From CAZWVA01 sp964636885 (lineage in GTDB: Bacteria > Desulfobacterota_D > UBA1144 > Nemesobacterales > CSP1-2): DNA of 28,627 nt. The translations under genes and the position numbers were made by a program. The stretch spans positions 1 to 28,627 of the forward strand of contig CAZWVA010000035.1 of assembly GCA_964636885.1 (NCBI GenBank), in the 5' to 3' direction. A model generated the notes under the pieces. The model was given only the letters and a program-made list of their open reading frames with translations. It was not told where the DNA came from and did not search any database. Within the stretch, counting starts at the first letter, position 1. Each line of letters opens with the position of its first letter. Positions 15,390 to 23,810 of this stretch are shown piece by piece.

Positions 15390-15418
15390 ATGATATTGTT
15401 AGAACTATTCGATGTCAA
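15390..15418 (-). promoter_or_regulatory. Sigma-70 promoter of degQ
   Basis: On the minus strand TTGACA (15418-15413) is a perfect -35 element and TATCAT (15395-15390) a five-of-six -10 element with a 17-base spacer. Transcription would begin about 20 bases upstream of the degQ ATG, just ahead of its ribosome binding site. I see no sigma-E-type element in this gap. Confidence 0.7.
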
Positions 15419-15537
15419 GAAAACGAATTGACTCCTCAGGGATCTATATGATGAAGAGGGATCGTTGCCCAATTTAAGAGCCTATTCAAAATGGCTTTGC
15501 CTAAAGATTTCGAGTATATTTCTAATGAGGAAATATC

Positions 15538-16236
15538 ATGGGGCTTATAGAAGATCCCACCAAGATACCGCCAGTAGACGCCCTCGCACCGACAAAGACC
15601 AAGACGGCAACCTTCGCTCTTGGCTGTTTCTGGGACCCGGATGCCTTATTCGGATGTATAAAGGGGGTCGTGCGTACAAGGGTTGGTTACTCAGGCGGCA
15701 CCCTGAAGGATCCTACATATGATAACCTGGGCGATCACATAGAGACGGTTGAGGTCGATTATGATCCCGACCGGATCTCCTACGAGAAACTGCTCTGGGT
15801 TTTTTGGGGCGGTCATAGTCCACAGGATAGGGCGTGGAAACGGCAATACATGTCTGCTGTCTTCTTTCACGACGATGAACAGGAGAAGCTGGCCAGAGAG
15901 GTTAAAGACCGTGTGACGGCCAGGTTAAAAACGGAGATATCCACCGAGATAATCCCATTTACCGGGTTTTATATAGCCGAGTACTACCATCAGAAGTACT
16001 ACCTTCAAGGGGAGCCGGAATTCATGAAAGAGTTTAGGCTCATATACCCCGATATGGAGGACTTCGTCGCATCAACCGCTACAGCACGGGTAAACGGCTA
16101 TCTCGGTGGTTACGGCACGCTAGAAGACCTCGAATCGGAGGTAGATGGCTTCGGCCTTTCCCCAGAAGGGATTAAAAGGCTAAAGGACATCGTGCGCGGA
16201 TCAAAACGGTTCAACCCAATATGGATACAGCGGTAG
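15538..16236 (+). CDS. msrA: Peptide methionine-S-sulfoxide reductase MsrA-like
   Basis: 232 residues, longer than the usual 160-210. It reduces methionine-S-sulfoxide in oxidised proteins. The catalytic C30 lies in LGCFW. The usual Glu of GCFWxxE is Asp here (GCFWDPD, D35). GYSGGTLKDPTYDNLGDHIE and VDYDPDRISYEKLLWVFW follow the family, as do AEYYHQKYYLQGEPEF and its Tyr pair. The other cysteine near the active site is C40, a possible resolving residue. The C-terminal part (about 180-232) is an extension unlike classic MsrA. ATG follows GAGGAA. It is divergent from degQ and lies 45 bp upstream of hpt. Membership of a divergent MsrA subgroup is possible. Confidence 0.88.
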   Translation: MGLIEDPTKIPPVDALAPTKTKTATFALGCFWDPDALFGCIKGVVRTRVGYSGGTLKDPTYDNLGDHIETVEVDYDPDRISYEKLLWVFWGGHSPQDRAWKRQYMSAVFFHDDEQEKLAREVKDRVTARLKTEISTEIIPFTGFYIAEYYHQKYYLQGEPEFMKEFRLIYPDMEDFVASTATARVNGYLGGYGTLEDLESEVDGFGLSPEGIKRLKDIVRGSKRFNPIWIQR

Positions 16237-16281
16237 AGTCACTGGTACAGATTAAAAAGACCTGTTCCGGGGGACCCGAGA

Positions 16282-16824
16282 GTGGAAAAAGACGTAGTCA
16301 AGGTTCTAATCACAGAAAGAGAGGTAAGAAAGCGGGTTAAGGAACTGGGAAGGGAGATATCCCACGACTATGAAGGAAAGAACCCTGTGCTTGTTACGAT
16401 ACTCCAGGGTGCGATAGTGTTTCTCTGCGACCTTATGAGGGAGGTTTCGATTCCCATTACCCTTGATTTCCTATCCGTTTCCAGTTACTCGGGACAAACC
16501 CATACAGGTGTGGTAAGGATCCTAAAGGATTTGGATATGAGTATAGAGAATAGACACGTGATTCTGGTGGAGGACATAATTGATACGGGTTTAACACTCG
16601 ACTACATAATCCGGACGTTAAGGGAGAGAAACCCCTTGGATATCCGCGTTTGTGTTCTTCTCGATAAAAGGGCAAGGAGGACTGTAGAAGTGCCCATCCA
16701 CTACCTGGGGTTTGAGATACAGGATGGGTTTGTGGTTGGATACGGTATGGACTATGAACAGAGGTATAGAAACCTGCCTTTTATAGGCGTTCTCAAAAGG
16801 GAGATTCCGGACAATTTAGAATAA
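16282..16824 (+). CDS. hpt: Hypoxanthine phosphoribosyltransferase
   Basis: 180 residues. It salvages hypoxanthine and guanine to IMP and GMP using PRPP and releases PPi. The PRPP-binding loop VEDIIDTGLTL is at residues 96-106. Other family marks are VTILQGAIVFLCDLMRE, DFLSVSSYSGQTHTG, LLDKRARR and GFEIQDGFVVGYGMDYEQRYRNLPFIGVL. The start is GTG at 16282; GGGGGA upstream is a loose ribosome binding site. It follows msrA after 45 bases and is probably co-transcribed. It converges with the SagB-type gene. Confidence 0.95.
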   Translation: MEKDVVKVLITEREVRKRVKELGREISHDYEGKNPVLVTILQGAIVFLCDLMREVSIPITLDFLSVSSYSGQTHTGVVRILKDLDMSIENRHVILVEDIIDTGLTLDYIIRTLRERNPLDIRVCVLLDKRARRTVEVPIHYLGFEIQDGFVVGYGMDYEQRYRNLPFIGVLKREIPDNLE

Positions 16825-16855
16825 ATCCGCTATAAAGACCATTCTCTGTAACACA

Positions 16856-18385
16856 CTAACCCCTCTTCACCGATCTGCCGAGTGCGACGAGAAACATGGT
16901 ACTCTTCCCCGCGGCGTGGGGGGAGAAGAAGTCGGTCACGTCGTCATCGAAAAAAGTAAGCCCGCTTGCACCAAGCCACTGCCCATAGGCCCCAATATAG
17001 AGCTTCCCTCCTAGGATCCCCGCCTCAAGCTGGGCGGCTCGGTAACCACGATTACCGAATCCCTCAAGTACCCGGTTTAAATCCGAGAGGAAGAAGACGT
17101 CTACACTGGCGTCAGCCGGTATCCTCTGACCAAGACCGAGATGTCCCGCCTCCCTTCTAAAATCGCCTTCCTTTAGTAGTTCAAGTGCATTATAGCGAGG
17201 ATGGTAGAAATAGGCTCCTCCTGGTATTCCCTGAACGTCGTTTACAATGAGGTATATGTCGTTAAGAGTAGAACCAAACGGCAAGAGGAAATCCGCTGGG
17301 ATCCCTCGAGTGGCCCTGTAGAGGATGTTCGAGAGTTGTCCGAATGTGATTGGCACGCGTGCAAATCGCCTTGTAGACCCGCGCCTTAGAATAGTCTCCT
17401 CTATGGTGTCTGAAATACGACTCACGTCCTCATCACCCGTGACATCCAGAGGGAATAGCCTACCACGGGGTTCAGGTGGCTCGGTATCTATGGTTATCCC
17501 CCTCCAAGATGCAACCTCATCCCTATCGGTTAAGGAAGAGGCCGCATGAATCGCCCTTATCTCTGGATAGTCCACCTCCTCTTTGGATAGGGGCATGGTC
17601 TCATAGCCTATAGTATCAATCCCTTCAGGCCTGCCTTGGATTGGACATCCCGTGTTTCCAAGTGGGACGAGACTTATGGCCACCTCGCGCTTGGTGTCTA
17701 GACCGAGCAGTTCGTTAACGGTTTGATCCACAAACCCCAAGACAATACCCGCAGGAACCCCGTATGCAGAAGCCACGGCGAGGAGATTTGCAAGGATAGT
17801 ACCGTTATCCCAGAAGGCGTGCCTGTAGGCGCGGGACTGATACTTCCAGGAATTCCGCCAAAACGTAGTCGTGCATACGATAGTTATGGGAGCCATACGT
17901 ATCGTCGGCTCCTCCCCGGTCGCATCCACAAGGATACCCCTAAAATCCCCTTTACGGAGCCTTCTTAATGAGAAATCGTGCGGTCCGAAATGATAGAGGC
18001 CGGCATCGAGTCCCTCTATATCGCCCGTCACGATGTAGAGATCGATGTGATAGAGGGCCCCTGTACAAGCCGCTGCACGGAAATAAAACTCGCCCCCTGG
18101 ATACCTAATCCTCTTTGTTATGCCCGCCGAGAGGAAGAGTAAACGCCCCAGCGTTCTTAGATCCGGGGTGCATTGGGTGCCTCCACTCGTTAAGACAGTG
18201 GATATAGCGGTTAGAGCCGAAACGCCCGTTAAAGACGGACCTTCGGGGATTCCAATCGGGTCAAGCTTGGTATATATCTTAAACGGAATTGGCTGGTTAT
18301 CCCAGTCTAAATAATGATGGGGCATTCCGGGGTGCTTGGTGGCGTTATGGTATCTCCAGGCCTCATCTATATTACGGTTTTGCAT
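16856..18385 (-). CDS. SagB-type tandem nitroreductase (FMN oxidoreductase)
   Basis: 509 residues made of two nitroreductase-like halves, the first with TLGRLLFLSAGITKRIRYPG and the second with TRRFARVPITFGQLSNILYRATRG. The N-terminal YHNATKH and HHYLDWDNQPIPFKIY are typical of the free-standing SagB/ThcOx-like family. Relatives oxidise azolines to azoles in peptide natural products such as streptolysin S, using FMN. Here no YcaO cyclodehydratase or precursor peptide is visible, so a peptide-modifying role is not supported, and a general FMN oxidoreductase is as likely. ATG follows GGAGGGAGGG. It lies 84 bp downstream of a small membrane protein on the same strand and converges with hpt. Confidence 0.88.
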   Translation of the reverse strand: MQNRNIDEAWRYHNATKHPGMPHHYLDWDNQPIPFKIYTKLDPIGIPEGPSLTGVSALTAISTVLTSGGTQCTPDLRTLGRLLFLSAGITKRIRYPGGEFYFRAAACTGALYHIDLYIVTGDIEGLDAGLYHFGPHDFSLRRLRKGDFRGILVDATGEEPTIRMAPITIVCTTTFWRNSWKYQSRAYRHAFWDNGTILANLLAVASAYGVPAGIVLGFVDQTVNELLGLDTKREVAISLVPLGNTGCPIQGRPEGIDTIGYETMPLSKEEVDYPEIRAIHAASSLTDRDEVASWRGITIDTEPPEPRGRLFPLDVTGDEDVSRISDTIEETILRRGSTRRFARVPITFGQLSNILYRATRGIPADFLLPFGSTLNDIYLIVNDVQGIPGGAYFYHPRYNALELLKEGDFRREAGHLGLGQRIPADASVDVFFLSDLNRVLEGFGNRGYRAAQLEAGILGGKLYIGAYGQWLGASGLTFFDDDVTDFFSPHAAGKSTMFLVALGRSVKRG

Positions 18386-18469
18386 AGCCCTAACCCTCCC
18401 TCCACATCTATAGGAATAATCCCGGTGTTCACATGTAATATAGGGAAGACACAGGGGGTTTCCCTTTTA

Positions 18470-18838
18470 TTAAAAAACCACTTTATAAACCGCCATATAA
18501 GCCGAAATGGCACTCAGAACCGGTGTTAGAAACCATAAGGCAGGTGCGAGTCCCGGTACCCTTCTTATAAGAACAACAATAAGGGCAAGTACCAACCATA
18601 TAGAGAACTTGATCCAAATCCAAAGTGGCCACCCTCCCATACTGGAGAACCCAAGGCGAGCCAGCAAACCGAATCCCGCAACCAGTATTATAAGAAGGGA
18701 TACGCCGTGCGTTATAGCGACAAGCCTCCTACCCCTCTCCGATCCACTAATCGCTAGCGTCAAATACCCTCCTAAAGAAAGCAAAAGAAGCATAACCCCA
18801 AAGACGTGTAATACCCTATAGGCCTCGTATGAGATCAT
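18470..18838 (-). CDS. Small integral membrane protein with four transmembrane helices
   Basis: 122 residues with hydrophobic segments at about 8-30, 43-62, 74-92 and 100-120. There are no long soluble parts. The helix-1 motif YRVLHVFGVMLLLLSLGGYL with a central His and the Trp/Lys-rich third helix (WPLWIWIKFSIWLV) recall SirB2/CopD-like small membrane proteins, but I cannot name the family with confidence. Two ATGs stand next to each other at 18841 and 18838. GGAGGG is well spaced only for the second, which I use. It precedes the SagB-type gene on the same strand and is divergent from the SDR gene. Confidence 0.65.
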   Translation of the reverse strand: MISYEAYRVLHVFGVMLLLLSLGGYLTLAISGSERGRRLVAITHGVSLLIILVAGFGLLARLGFSSMGGWPLWIWIKFSIWLVLALIVVLIRRVPGLAPALWFLTPVLSAISAYMAVYKVVF

Positions 18839-18965
18839 CATACCCTCCAGGTGATTGTAGATTCGACGATTATAACCCCCTTTAGCTCATATATAACGAT
18901 ACACACTTTGAAAAGGTATAATAGCCATCACTAGGTATTATAACTGAAGGAAACGGATTGAGAGA

Positions 18966-19997
18966 ATGAAAGCGGTCATAACAGGAGGGACAGGGTTTAT
19001 AGGGGGAAGACTCGTGGCCGATCTAATCGCCAGGGGTCACCGGGTGAGATGCCTGGTTAGAAGGACAAGCAAGATCGAAGGGCTCAAAAAAATGGGCGTT
19101 GAGCTGTGTTATGGAGACCTCTCCAACCCGGATTCCTTCAACGAGTTAACAGAAGGGGGGGATGTCGTCTACCACCTCGCGGCAATGGTCTCGGATTGGG
19201 GACCAAGAGAGGAGTTTTACAAGATAAACGTAGAGGGAACGAGAAACCTCTTAATAGCGTCCAAGGAATCTGGTGTAAAAAGATTCGTATACATGAGCAC
19301 AGCGGGCGTCCTATGGAAGTACGATTTCTGGGGTGTTCGCGATATGATAGACATAGACGAAAGCTACCCGTATCCAGAAAGCTATAACAACCACTACAAC
19401 GAATCGAAAGCGGAGGCGGAAAGAGCCGTAATGGGATTCTTTAGGGATACCGGTTTGGAAGCCGTTATAATAAGGCCATCGGGGGTGTGGGGAGCAGGGG
19501 ACATGGTCATCCTTCCCAGGTTGGCGAAGGCCGCAAAAAAGGGGATTCTTCTCTCCGTAGGAAGGGGGAATAGCCTAGTCTCGCCCTGTCACGTGGAGAA
19601 CCTGGTTCGGGCGCTTATCCTCGCCAGTGCTAGCGAGAATGCAGCGGGGAAGATCTATTTCGTAAACGACGGCATGAAGATAGAACACTTGGCTTTCATA
19701 TCCAGGCTCCTTAAAGCAGTCGGGATAGATTGGTCTCCCAGATTATCCATTCCCTATTCCATTGCCTACGGATTAGCCTCTTTTCTCGAGCTGTGTGCCC
19801 GGATATCGGGGTCTAAAAGGCCTCCGGTTCTAACCAGATTTGCCGTTGCGGCACTTGCGGGGAGTAGAACGTACAGTATTGAAAGAGCCAGGAGGGATAT
19901 GGGCTATGAACCCGTCATAGGACTCGAGGAAGGGCTCAGGCAACTGGGAGAATGGGTAAAGAGTATAGGAGGTGTAGAGGTTTTTCTAAGGGACTAG
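18966..19997 (+). CDS. Extended SDR, NAD-dependent epimerase/dehydratase family
   Basis: 343 residues. The Rossmann motif TGGTGFIGG is at residues 6-14, the catalytic Ser/Thr region at 111-112 (MSTAG) and the YxxxK pair at Y144 and K148 (HYNESK). The substrate part includes RPSGVWGAGDMVILP and NDGMKIEHLAF. This layout is that of extended SDRs close to 3-beta-hydroxysteroid dehydrogenase and dihydroflavonol reductase; similar enzymes act on sterol-like lipids, sugars and flavonoids. The substrate cannot be read from sequence, and neighbours give no pathway. The ATG has only a weak ribosome binding site. A TATAAT at 18917-18922 could be its -10 element, but no fitting -35 is present. The gene converges with the HAD gene. 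Confidence 0.88.
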   Translation: MKAVITGGTGFIGGRLVADLIARGHRVRCLVRRTSKIEGLKKMGVELCYGDLSNPDSFNELTEGGDVVYHLAAMVSDWGPREEFYKINVEGTRNLLIASKESGVKRFVYMSTAGVLWKYDFWGVRDMIDIDESYPYPESYNNHYNESKAEAERAVMGFFRDTGLEAVIIRPSGVWGAGDMVILPRLAKAAKKGILLSVGRGNSLVSPCHVENLVRALILASASENAAGKIYFVNDGMKIEHLAFISRLLKAVGIDWSPRLSIPYSIAYGLASFLELCARISGSKRPPVLTRFAVAALAGSRTYSIERARRDMGYEPVIGLEEGLRQLGEWVKSIGGVEVFLRD

Positions 19998-20015
19998 ATA
20001 AACCAGTAAAGTCAG

Positions 20016-20037
20016 AGGATGGGTTTCTGACCATCCT
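20016..20037. terminator. Candidate hairpin between convergent SDR and HAD genes
   Basis: AGGATGG (20016-20022) pairs with CCATCCT (20031-20037) across an eight-base loop. It lies in the 70-base gap between two convergent genes, a typical place for a bidirectional terminator, but no T-run follows on either strand and alternative pairings exist, so support is modest. Confidence 0.35.
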
Positions 20038-20067
20038 TAAGGATCCGTCCCCTTATGCCTTTAAATC

Positions 20068-20784
20068 CTATCTATATCTATCTAATTCCAGTAGATCGCT
20101 TATACCCTCTAGTCCATAAACCGTAACAACCCGAGTACCATTCGGTTTCTCGATACGCCTGGTATTTAACCATATGACATCCAAACCAGCGTTTAGCCCC
20201 CCCATCACATCGGAGCCGTAGAGGTCCCCTACGTGTACCACTTCTCTTTGGGATAGGTTCAGCTTCTCAAGAACAAAGTGGAATATGCGGGAGTCCGGTT
20301 TTACAAGGCCCAGATTCGTTGAATCCACTATAAAGTCAAAGTATCCCCTGATTCCCACCTCCTCGCACTTCTCTTCCGTCTTCCCGTCGTTATTCGATAC
20401 TATCACCAGAATAAAACCGCACTCCTTTAAAAGACGGAGGAGATCAACTGCCCCTGGAAGCGGGGCTCTATCGAATTTTATTCCCCTTAGAGCCTCCCTC
20501 GTTCTTGCGCGTATGAGATTGGGATCACCTTCAAGAGAAAGGTACCTGCAGAGGATGGGGAAAAACCACTCGCCGTATTCCTTTGGAGTGATTCCTCCTT
20601 CGGCCTTATACCTCCTGTAAACGTCGTAATCCGCCTTTAAGTAGGCTATCTCAAAATCCCTATCCGAAACAGAGTACCCAATCTCTCTCATCGCCATTGC
20701 GATTCTAATCAGATAAGACGGGTTAGTTGAAGCCAGCGTATCTCCGAAATCGAAAAACACCGCCCTCTTTGATTCACCGAACAT
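20068..20784 (-). CDS. HAD superfamily hydrolase (phosphatase-like)
   Basis: 238 residues from the start chosen here. All four HAD motifs are present: DFGDT with nucleophile D12 and D15, VIVSNND, the Lys of LGLVKPDSRIF, and VHVGDLYGSDVMGG. The cap region between motifs I and II is helical. The group includes phosphoglycolate phosphatase-like, 2-haloacid dehalogenase-like and YjjG-like enzymes, so the substrate is open. The frame extends upstream to 20904, but that region is very AT-rich and reads like non-coding sequence. ATG 20784 has AAAGGG eight bases upstream and gives the normal length. The 284-base gap to the next gene holds AT-rich sequence with promoter-like hexamers but no clear gene. 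Confidence 0.88.
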   Translation of the reverse strand: MFGESKRAVFFDFGDTLASTNPSYLIRIAMAMREIGYSVSDRDFEIAYLKADYDVYRRYKAEGGITPKEYGEWFFPILCRYLSLEGDPNLIRARTREALRGIKFDRAPLPGAVDLLRLLKECGFILVIVSNNDGKTEEKCEEVGIRGYFDFIVDSTNLGLVKPDSRIFHFVLEKLNLSQREVVHVGDLYGSDVMGGLNAGLDVIWLNTRRIEKPNGTRVVTVYGLEGISDLLELDRYR

Positions 20785-21068
20785 CCCTTGTACCCTTTGT
20801 GAGATCCATATTAGGTCAGAATATAATATATAGAATACACGATAAGCAATCGTGATTTTTATGACCCTTGAATAGTTAAATCCAAAATTATCCCGTGTCA
20901 ACACAGGATGGGCATCCGGGCTAATGGAAAAGGGCTGGTTGACATTACGGGAAATGGACTTTGTCTTCCTATTAGATTAGACTAAAGATTTAAACTAGAG
21001 AGAACCCCTTCTGTATATTAAATAGGCCAGAGTAATAGGATCTCGGTTTTAAACGATTTGGACTTTCT

Positions 21069-21797
21069 ATGCTACTACTTATTTTGCTCTCGATTTTCGA
21101 TCTTAATCCCACATATGGTCTGTCATTAGGCAGGCTCTTAGAAGACGGGAAATTGGTTATTATCGGAGAGACACATCGCCGCCCGGAATCGGCTCAGTTA
21201 GTAGTCAAGACCGTAACAGAATACATCCAAGATGGAAAATGCCTCATGGTGGGGCTAGAGATCCCTTCACACGAGCAGCCGATATTAGAGAGGGCTCTCA
21301 GCAATAGGGTTTCCATCTCCCGAATCCCATTAAACGGCTTCATTGACCATCCGGGGTACCGTAAGATGCTGGCCTCTTTTAGGGATCAAATAAGGCAGGG
21401 GAAATGCCTTAAAGTCAGAGCCATTGACAAACCCGATACGGTTCCAATGGATCGAGACGAGTGGATGGAAAAGGAGGTCTTAGGTATGATGGATGGTACA
21501 CCTATTCTGGTACTGGTTGGTAACTTCCATGCGATGAAAGAGGTTAAATGGAATTCGGAGCCCCTTGGTGGAGTGGGTTTGGCAGAGCGATTAGCCAATC
21601 GGGGTATTAGGTTTATTTCCATGCTTCAATATTGGGAAAAGAAGAGGTGCGATACTAGGAGCGAAATGCTGGTAAGTACAGAAGAGCCCCAGTCGTTGGA
21701 ATACGTTAAAGAGATAATGGAAGCCATACATGCGAAAACCCCTGATAAGGCCTCCTCGGTTGCGGATGCGGTAGTGATTTGGAGCTGTGTCAATTGA
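21069..21797 (+). CDS. Exported TIKI/ChaN-EreA-like protein (putative)
   Basis: 242 residues. The N-terminal hydrophobic stretch (LLLILLSIFDL) may be a short signal peptide or anchor. VIIGETHRRPES (GETH at 33-36), GLEIPSHEQPIL (E64) and LVLVGNFHAMKE (H154) match the spread-out Glu/His pattern of the TIKI/TraB/ChaN/erythromycin esterase superfamily, whose members include haem-binding, peptidase and esterase proteins. The family assignment is from motifs only; function is unknown. Cysteines at 58, 113, 209 and 240 are not obviously paired. No good ribosome binding site precedes the ATG, so the start is uncertain. It converges with the Clp-fold protease gene, and the region is less codon-typical than its neighbours. 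Confidence 0.6.
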   Translation: MLLLILLSIFDLNPTYGLSLGRLLEDGKLVIIGETHRRPESAQLVVKTVTEYIQDGKCLMVGLEIPSHEQPILERALSNRVSISRIPLNGFIDHPGYRKMLASFRDQIRQGKCLKVRAIDKPDTVPMDRDEWMEKEVLGMMDGTPILVLVGNFHAMKEVKWNSEPLGGVGLAERLANRGIRFISMLQYWEKKRCDTRSEMLVSTEEPQSLEYVKEIMEAIHAKTPDKASSVADAVVIWSCVN

Positions 21798-21860
21798 ATA
21801 TAGGTTTACCAGACATTGCTAGTGCCACTCGTTAAGAGGACTCGTAATAAATCCAAACCG

Positions 21861-22688
21861 TTACTTGTATTCTTCCCTATGTCGCGGTAGTGGAACATAC
21901 TCAACTGTAGGCTGTCGATGCACTGGCTGTGGATATAAACTCATGAGTTCTAAGAACTCCACAGGCATTTCTGAACTTACATTAAATCCGAGTTCCTTAG
22001 CCTTTTCAAATGTTATGGGATAGTCATGCGTCCACGTTCCTTGAGAAAGAATACGAGCGATTTCCTCAACCTTATCTACCGTATACCTGTCTGCGAGTAA
22101 CTCCTTGAGGGCCTCATATAGCTGTTTCAAAGCCTTATCGGCCATATCAGCCAAGATCAAGGTCCTGTCATCTATCTTATCGATCGGTTTCTCCGTGACC
22201 AATCTCTTAATGGATGCCGCAGGGTATTCACCCAACTGTGGATCCACCGGTCCTAACACCGCATGTGGGCTCATTACTATCTCGTCCGCAGCTAAAGCAA
22301 TGAGGGTTCCTCCGGACATAGCGTAATGAGGGATAAAAGCCGTTACCTTTCCCTTGTGTTTTTTAATTGCCCGTGCTATTTGCAAAGAGGCGATAACAAG
22401 CCCTCCGGGTGTATGCAATACGAGATCTATAGGTAGCTCAGGATCAGTCATATTGATAGCCCGTATAACCTCCTCAGAATCCTGAATATCTATATAACGA
22501 AATATAGGGAACCCCAAAAGCCCCATTGTTTCCTGCCGATGCACTAGGAGAATAACCCTGGATTGCCTTTTACGTTCGATCCTTGAAATCAGTCGCCGTC
22601 TCGTTGCATCTAGCAACCTCTTTTGAATAACCGGTTGAAGAGAAGCGATGATAAAGAATAACCAGAAAACATCGAATAAACTCGGCAT
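21861..22688 (-). CDS. Membrane-anchored Clp-fold serine protease (SDH proteinase family)
   Basis: 275 residues from ATG 22688. An N-terminal transmembrane helix (about residues 4-20) is followed by a basic stretch and a ClpP/SppA-like domain. The domain has LHTPGGLVIAS (92-101), the likely nucleophile S125 in YAMSGGT, and ADEIVMSPHAVLGPVDPQ (D135, H142). This pattern is that of the family annotated as SDH or DUF114 proteinases, found in archaea and bacteria and related to SppA. The second catalytic residue is not certain. Substrates are unknown; membrane protein quality control is a fair guess. The frame opens at a TTG (22703), but ATG 22688 has GGGAGGA at ideal spacing, so I use it. The C-terminus is Pro/His/Arg-rich. 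Confidence 0.85.
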   Translation of the reverse strand: MPSLFDVFWLFFIIASLQPVIQKRLLDATRRRLISRIERKRQSRVILLVHRQETMGLLGFPIFRYIDIQDSEEVIRAINMTDPELPIDLVLHTPGGLVIASLQIARAIKKHKGKVTAFIPHYAMSGGTLIALAADEIVMSPHAVLGPVDPQLGEYPAASIKRLVTEKPIDKIDDRTLILADMADKALKQLYEALKELLADRYTVDKVEEIARILSQGTWTHDYPITFEKAKELGFNVSSEMPVEFLELMSLYPQPVHRQPTVEYVPLPRHREEYK

Positions 22689-22846
22689 ACTATCCTCCCA
22701 CAACTAAGTTAAATCTCTTACAGCACCTTTTAGTTTTACCGGCTCTTTGAGCCGAGATTTTTCAGTAGGTGTATAAAACATTTAGTGCCGATCCCACAGC
22801 CTTTATTAACGATCAAGAGATTCTAACAAATCCGTTACACGAAGGA

Positions 22847-22878
22847 AAGAAAAAATAGAAGGCGAATCGTAACCCCTT
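22847..22878 (-). terminator. Possible terminator after tRNA-Thr
   Basis: Reading the minus strand after the tRNA, AAGGGG and CGCCTT can form an imperfect short stem followed by CTATTTTTTC. The T-tract is clear, but the stem is weak with a mismatch, so this is a tentative tRNA terminator. Confidence 0.35.
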
Positions 22879-22886
22879 GGAATCAC

Positions 22887-22961
22887 TGGAGCCGACGAAG
22901 GGATTTGAACCCTTGGCCTGCGCATTACGAGTGCGCTGCTCTACCGCTGAGCTACGTCGGC
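22887..22961 (-). tRNA. tRNA-Thr (anticodon CGU)
   Basis: 75 bases including an encoded CCA. All four stems pair: acceptor GCCGACG with CGTCGGC, D stem GCTC with GAGC, anticodon stem GCGCA with TGCGC, and T stem AAGGG with CCCTT around TTCAAAT. The seven-base anticodon loop CTCGTAA places CGT at 34-36 (plus strand 22927-22929), which reads the Thr codon ACG. The discriminator base is U. It stands alone between the protease gene and minC, has its own promoter-like sequence upstream, and shows no integrase or repeat of its 3' end nearby. Confidence 0.97.
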
Positions 22962-22983
22962 CCATCTTCCAGATACGGAAAAG

Positions 22984-23011
22984 AGTTTAGCTGAGTTAGA
23001 GCCGTCGTCAA
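22984..23011 (-). promoter_or_regulatory. Candidate promoter of tRNA-Thr
   Basis: On the minus strand TTGACG (23011-23006) and TAAACT (22989-22984) are separated by 16 bases. They match five and four of six consensus positions. The -10 element ends 22 bases before the first tRNA base, a normal distance for a short tRNA leader. Confidence 0.55.
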
Positions 23012-23183
23012 GCGTAAGTGTCTATGAGACCAAAAGAGCACATCATTAAAACCCGGGTCATAAGGAAATCCACTTGAGTATCTGGTAACCGGGAAGACCG
23101 GTATCAGGATAACGGTTCCTTGTTTTAGTTATGAATATATGATAAACATTATATCTGATTTTAAAGGACATAAGAGAAGTGAA

Positions 23184-23804
23184 ATGGGAATAATCATAAA
23201 AGGGGTAACGGTCCCGGCCCTACTCATAAAGCTAGACAAGGATAAAACGATAGAAGAAAACCTGGACGAACTCGAGGAGAAGCTCTCTTCCACCTTCTTT
23301 AAAGGCTCTATGACCGTAATCGATTTTAACGATTTCGATATGACAGAAGAAGACAAACAGAGATTTGAAGACGTACTTAAAAGATATAATACCAGGTTCT
23401 TAGGATATAGATCGTCAGATACCAGGGAAAAGGAAGGGCGGAAAAACCTCGACGAGATAAGGGAGAAGAAATCCTTACAGGTCATAAATAAAACCCTAAG
23501 GGGTGGTCAAAGAATAGAACACGACGGAGACGTATTGATAATAGGAGATGTGAACCCTGGCGCCTACGTTATCGCCTCGGGGAATATAATCATAATGGGA
23601 ACCGCAAGGGGAATCGTTCATGCAGGGGCAAGCGGCGACGAGTCGGCGATTGTCATGGCCCTAAAACTCAGGCCTCAACAGCTCAGAATAGGCAGCTTCT
23701 TCACTAGATCGCCGGATGATACGGAGGCTCCGGAATACCCTGAGAAGGCCTTTGTGAGGGACAACCGGATTTACATAGAAAAAATCCAGCATCATAAGGG
23801 GTAA
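23184..23804 (+). CDS. minC: Septum site-determining protein MinC
   Basis: 206 residues. MinC inhibits FtsZ polymerisation away from midcell and is positioned by MinD. The N-terminal domain (IIIKGVTVPALLIKLDKD, then FKGSMTVIDF) is followed by a charged linker and the C-terminal beta-helix domain with LRGGQRIEHDGDVLIIGDVN, IIIMGTARGIVHAGASGDE and MALKLRPQQLRIG. The frame is open from ATG 23139, but ATG 23184 begins exactly where homologues do (MGIIIKG), with GAGAAG upstream, so I prefer it. minD follows after six bases. The 222 bases between the tRNA and this start hold an imperfect hairpin around 23080-23108 but no clear gene. Confidence 0.94.
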   Translation: MGIIIKGVTVPALLIKLDKDKTIEENLDELEEKLSSTFFKGSMTVIDFNDFDMTEEDKQRFEDVLKRYNTRFLGYRSSDTREKEGRKNLDEIREKKSLQVINKTLRGGQRIEHDGDVLIIGDVNPGAYVIASGNIIIMGTARGIVHAGASGDESAIVMALKLRPQQLRIGSFFTRSPDDTEAPEYPEKAFVRDNRIYIEKIQHHKG

Positions 23805-23810
23805 ACGAAT

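Noticed and set aside
18433..18455. Hairpin GGGAA...TTCCC between the small membrane protein and the SagB-type gene
   Set aside because: Short stem with a large loop and no T-run in the minus direction; the two genes may still be co-transcribed.
20785..20904. N-terminal extension of the HAD frame
   Set aside because: AT-rich, no ribosome binding site at its first ATG, and the internal ATG at 20784 gives the normal family length.
22740..22754. CGGCTC-TTT-GAGCCG hairpin followed by AGATTTTT on plus strand
   Set aside because: The T-run is on the plus strand, but no plus-strand gene ends nearby, and on the minus strand there is no T-run after it.
22887..23183. tRNA-Thr as an integration site
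   Set aside because: No integrase and no direct repeat of the tRNA 3' end seen in the window.
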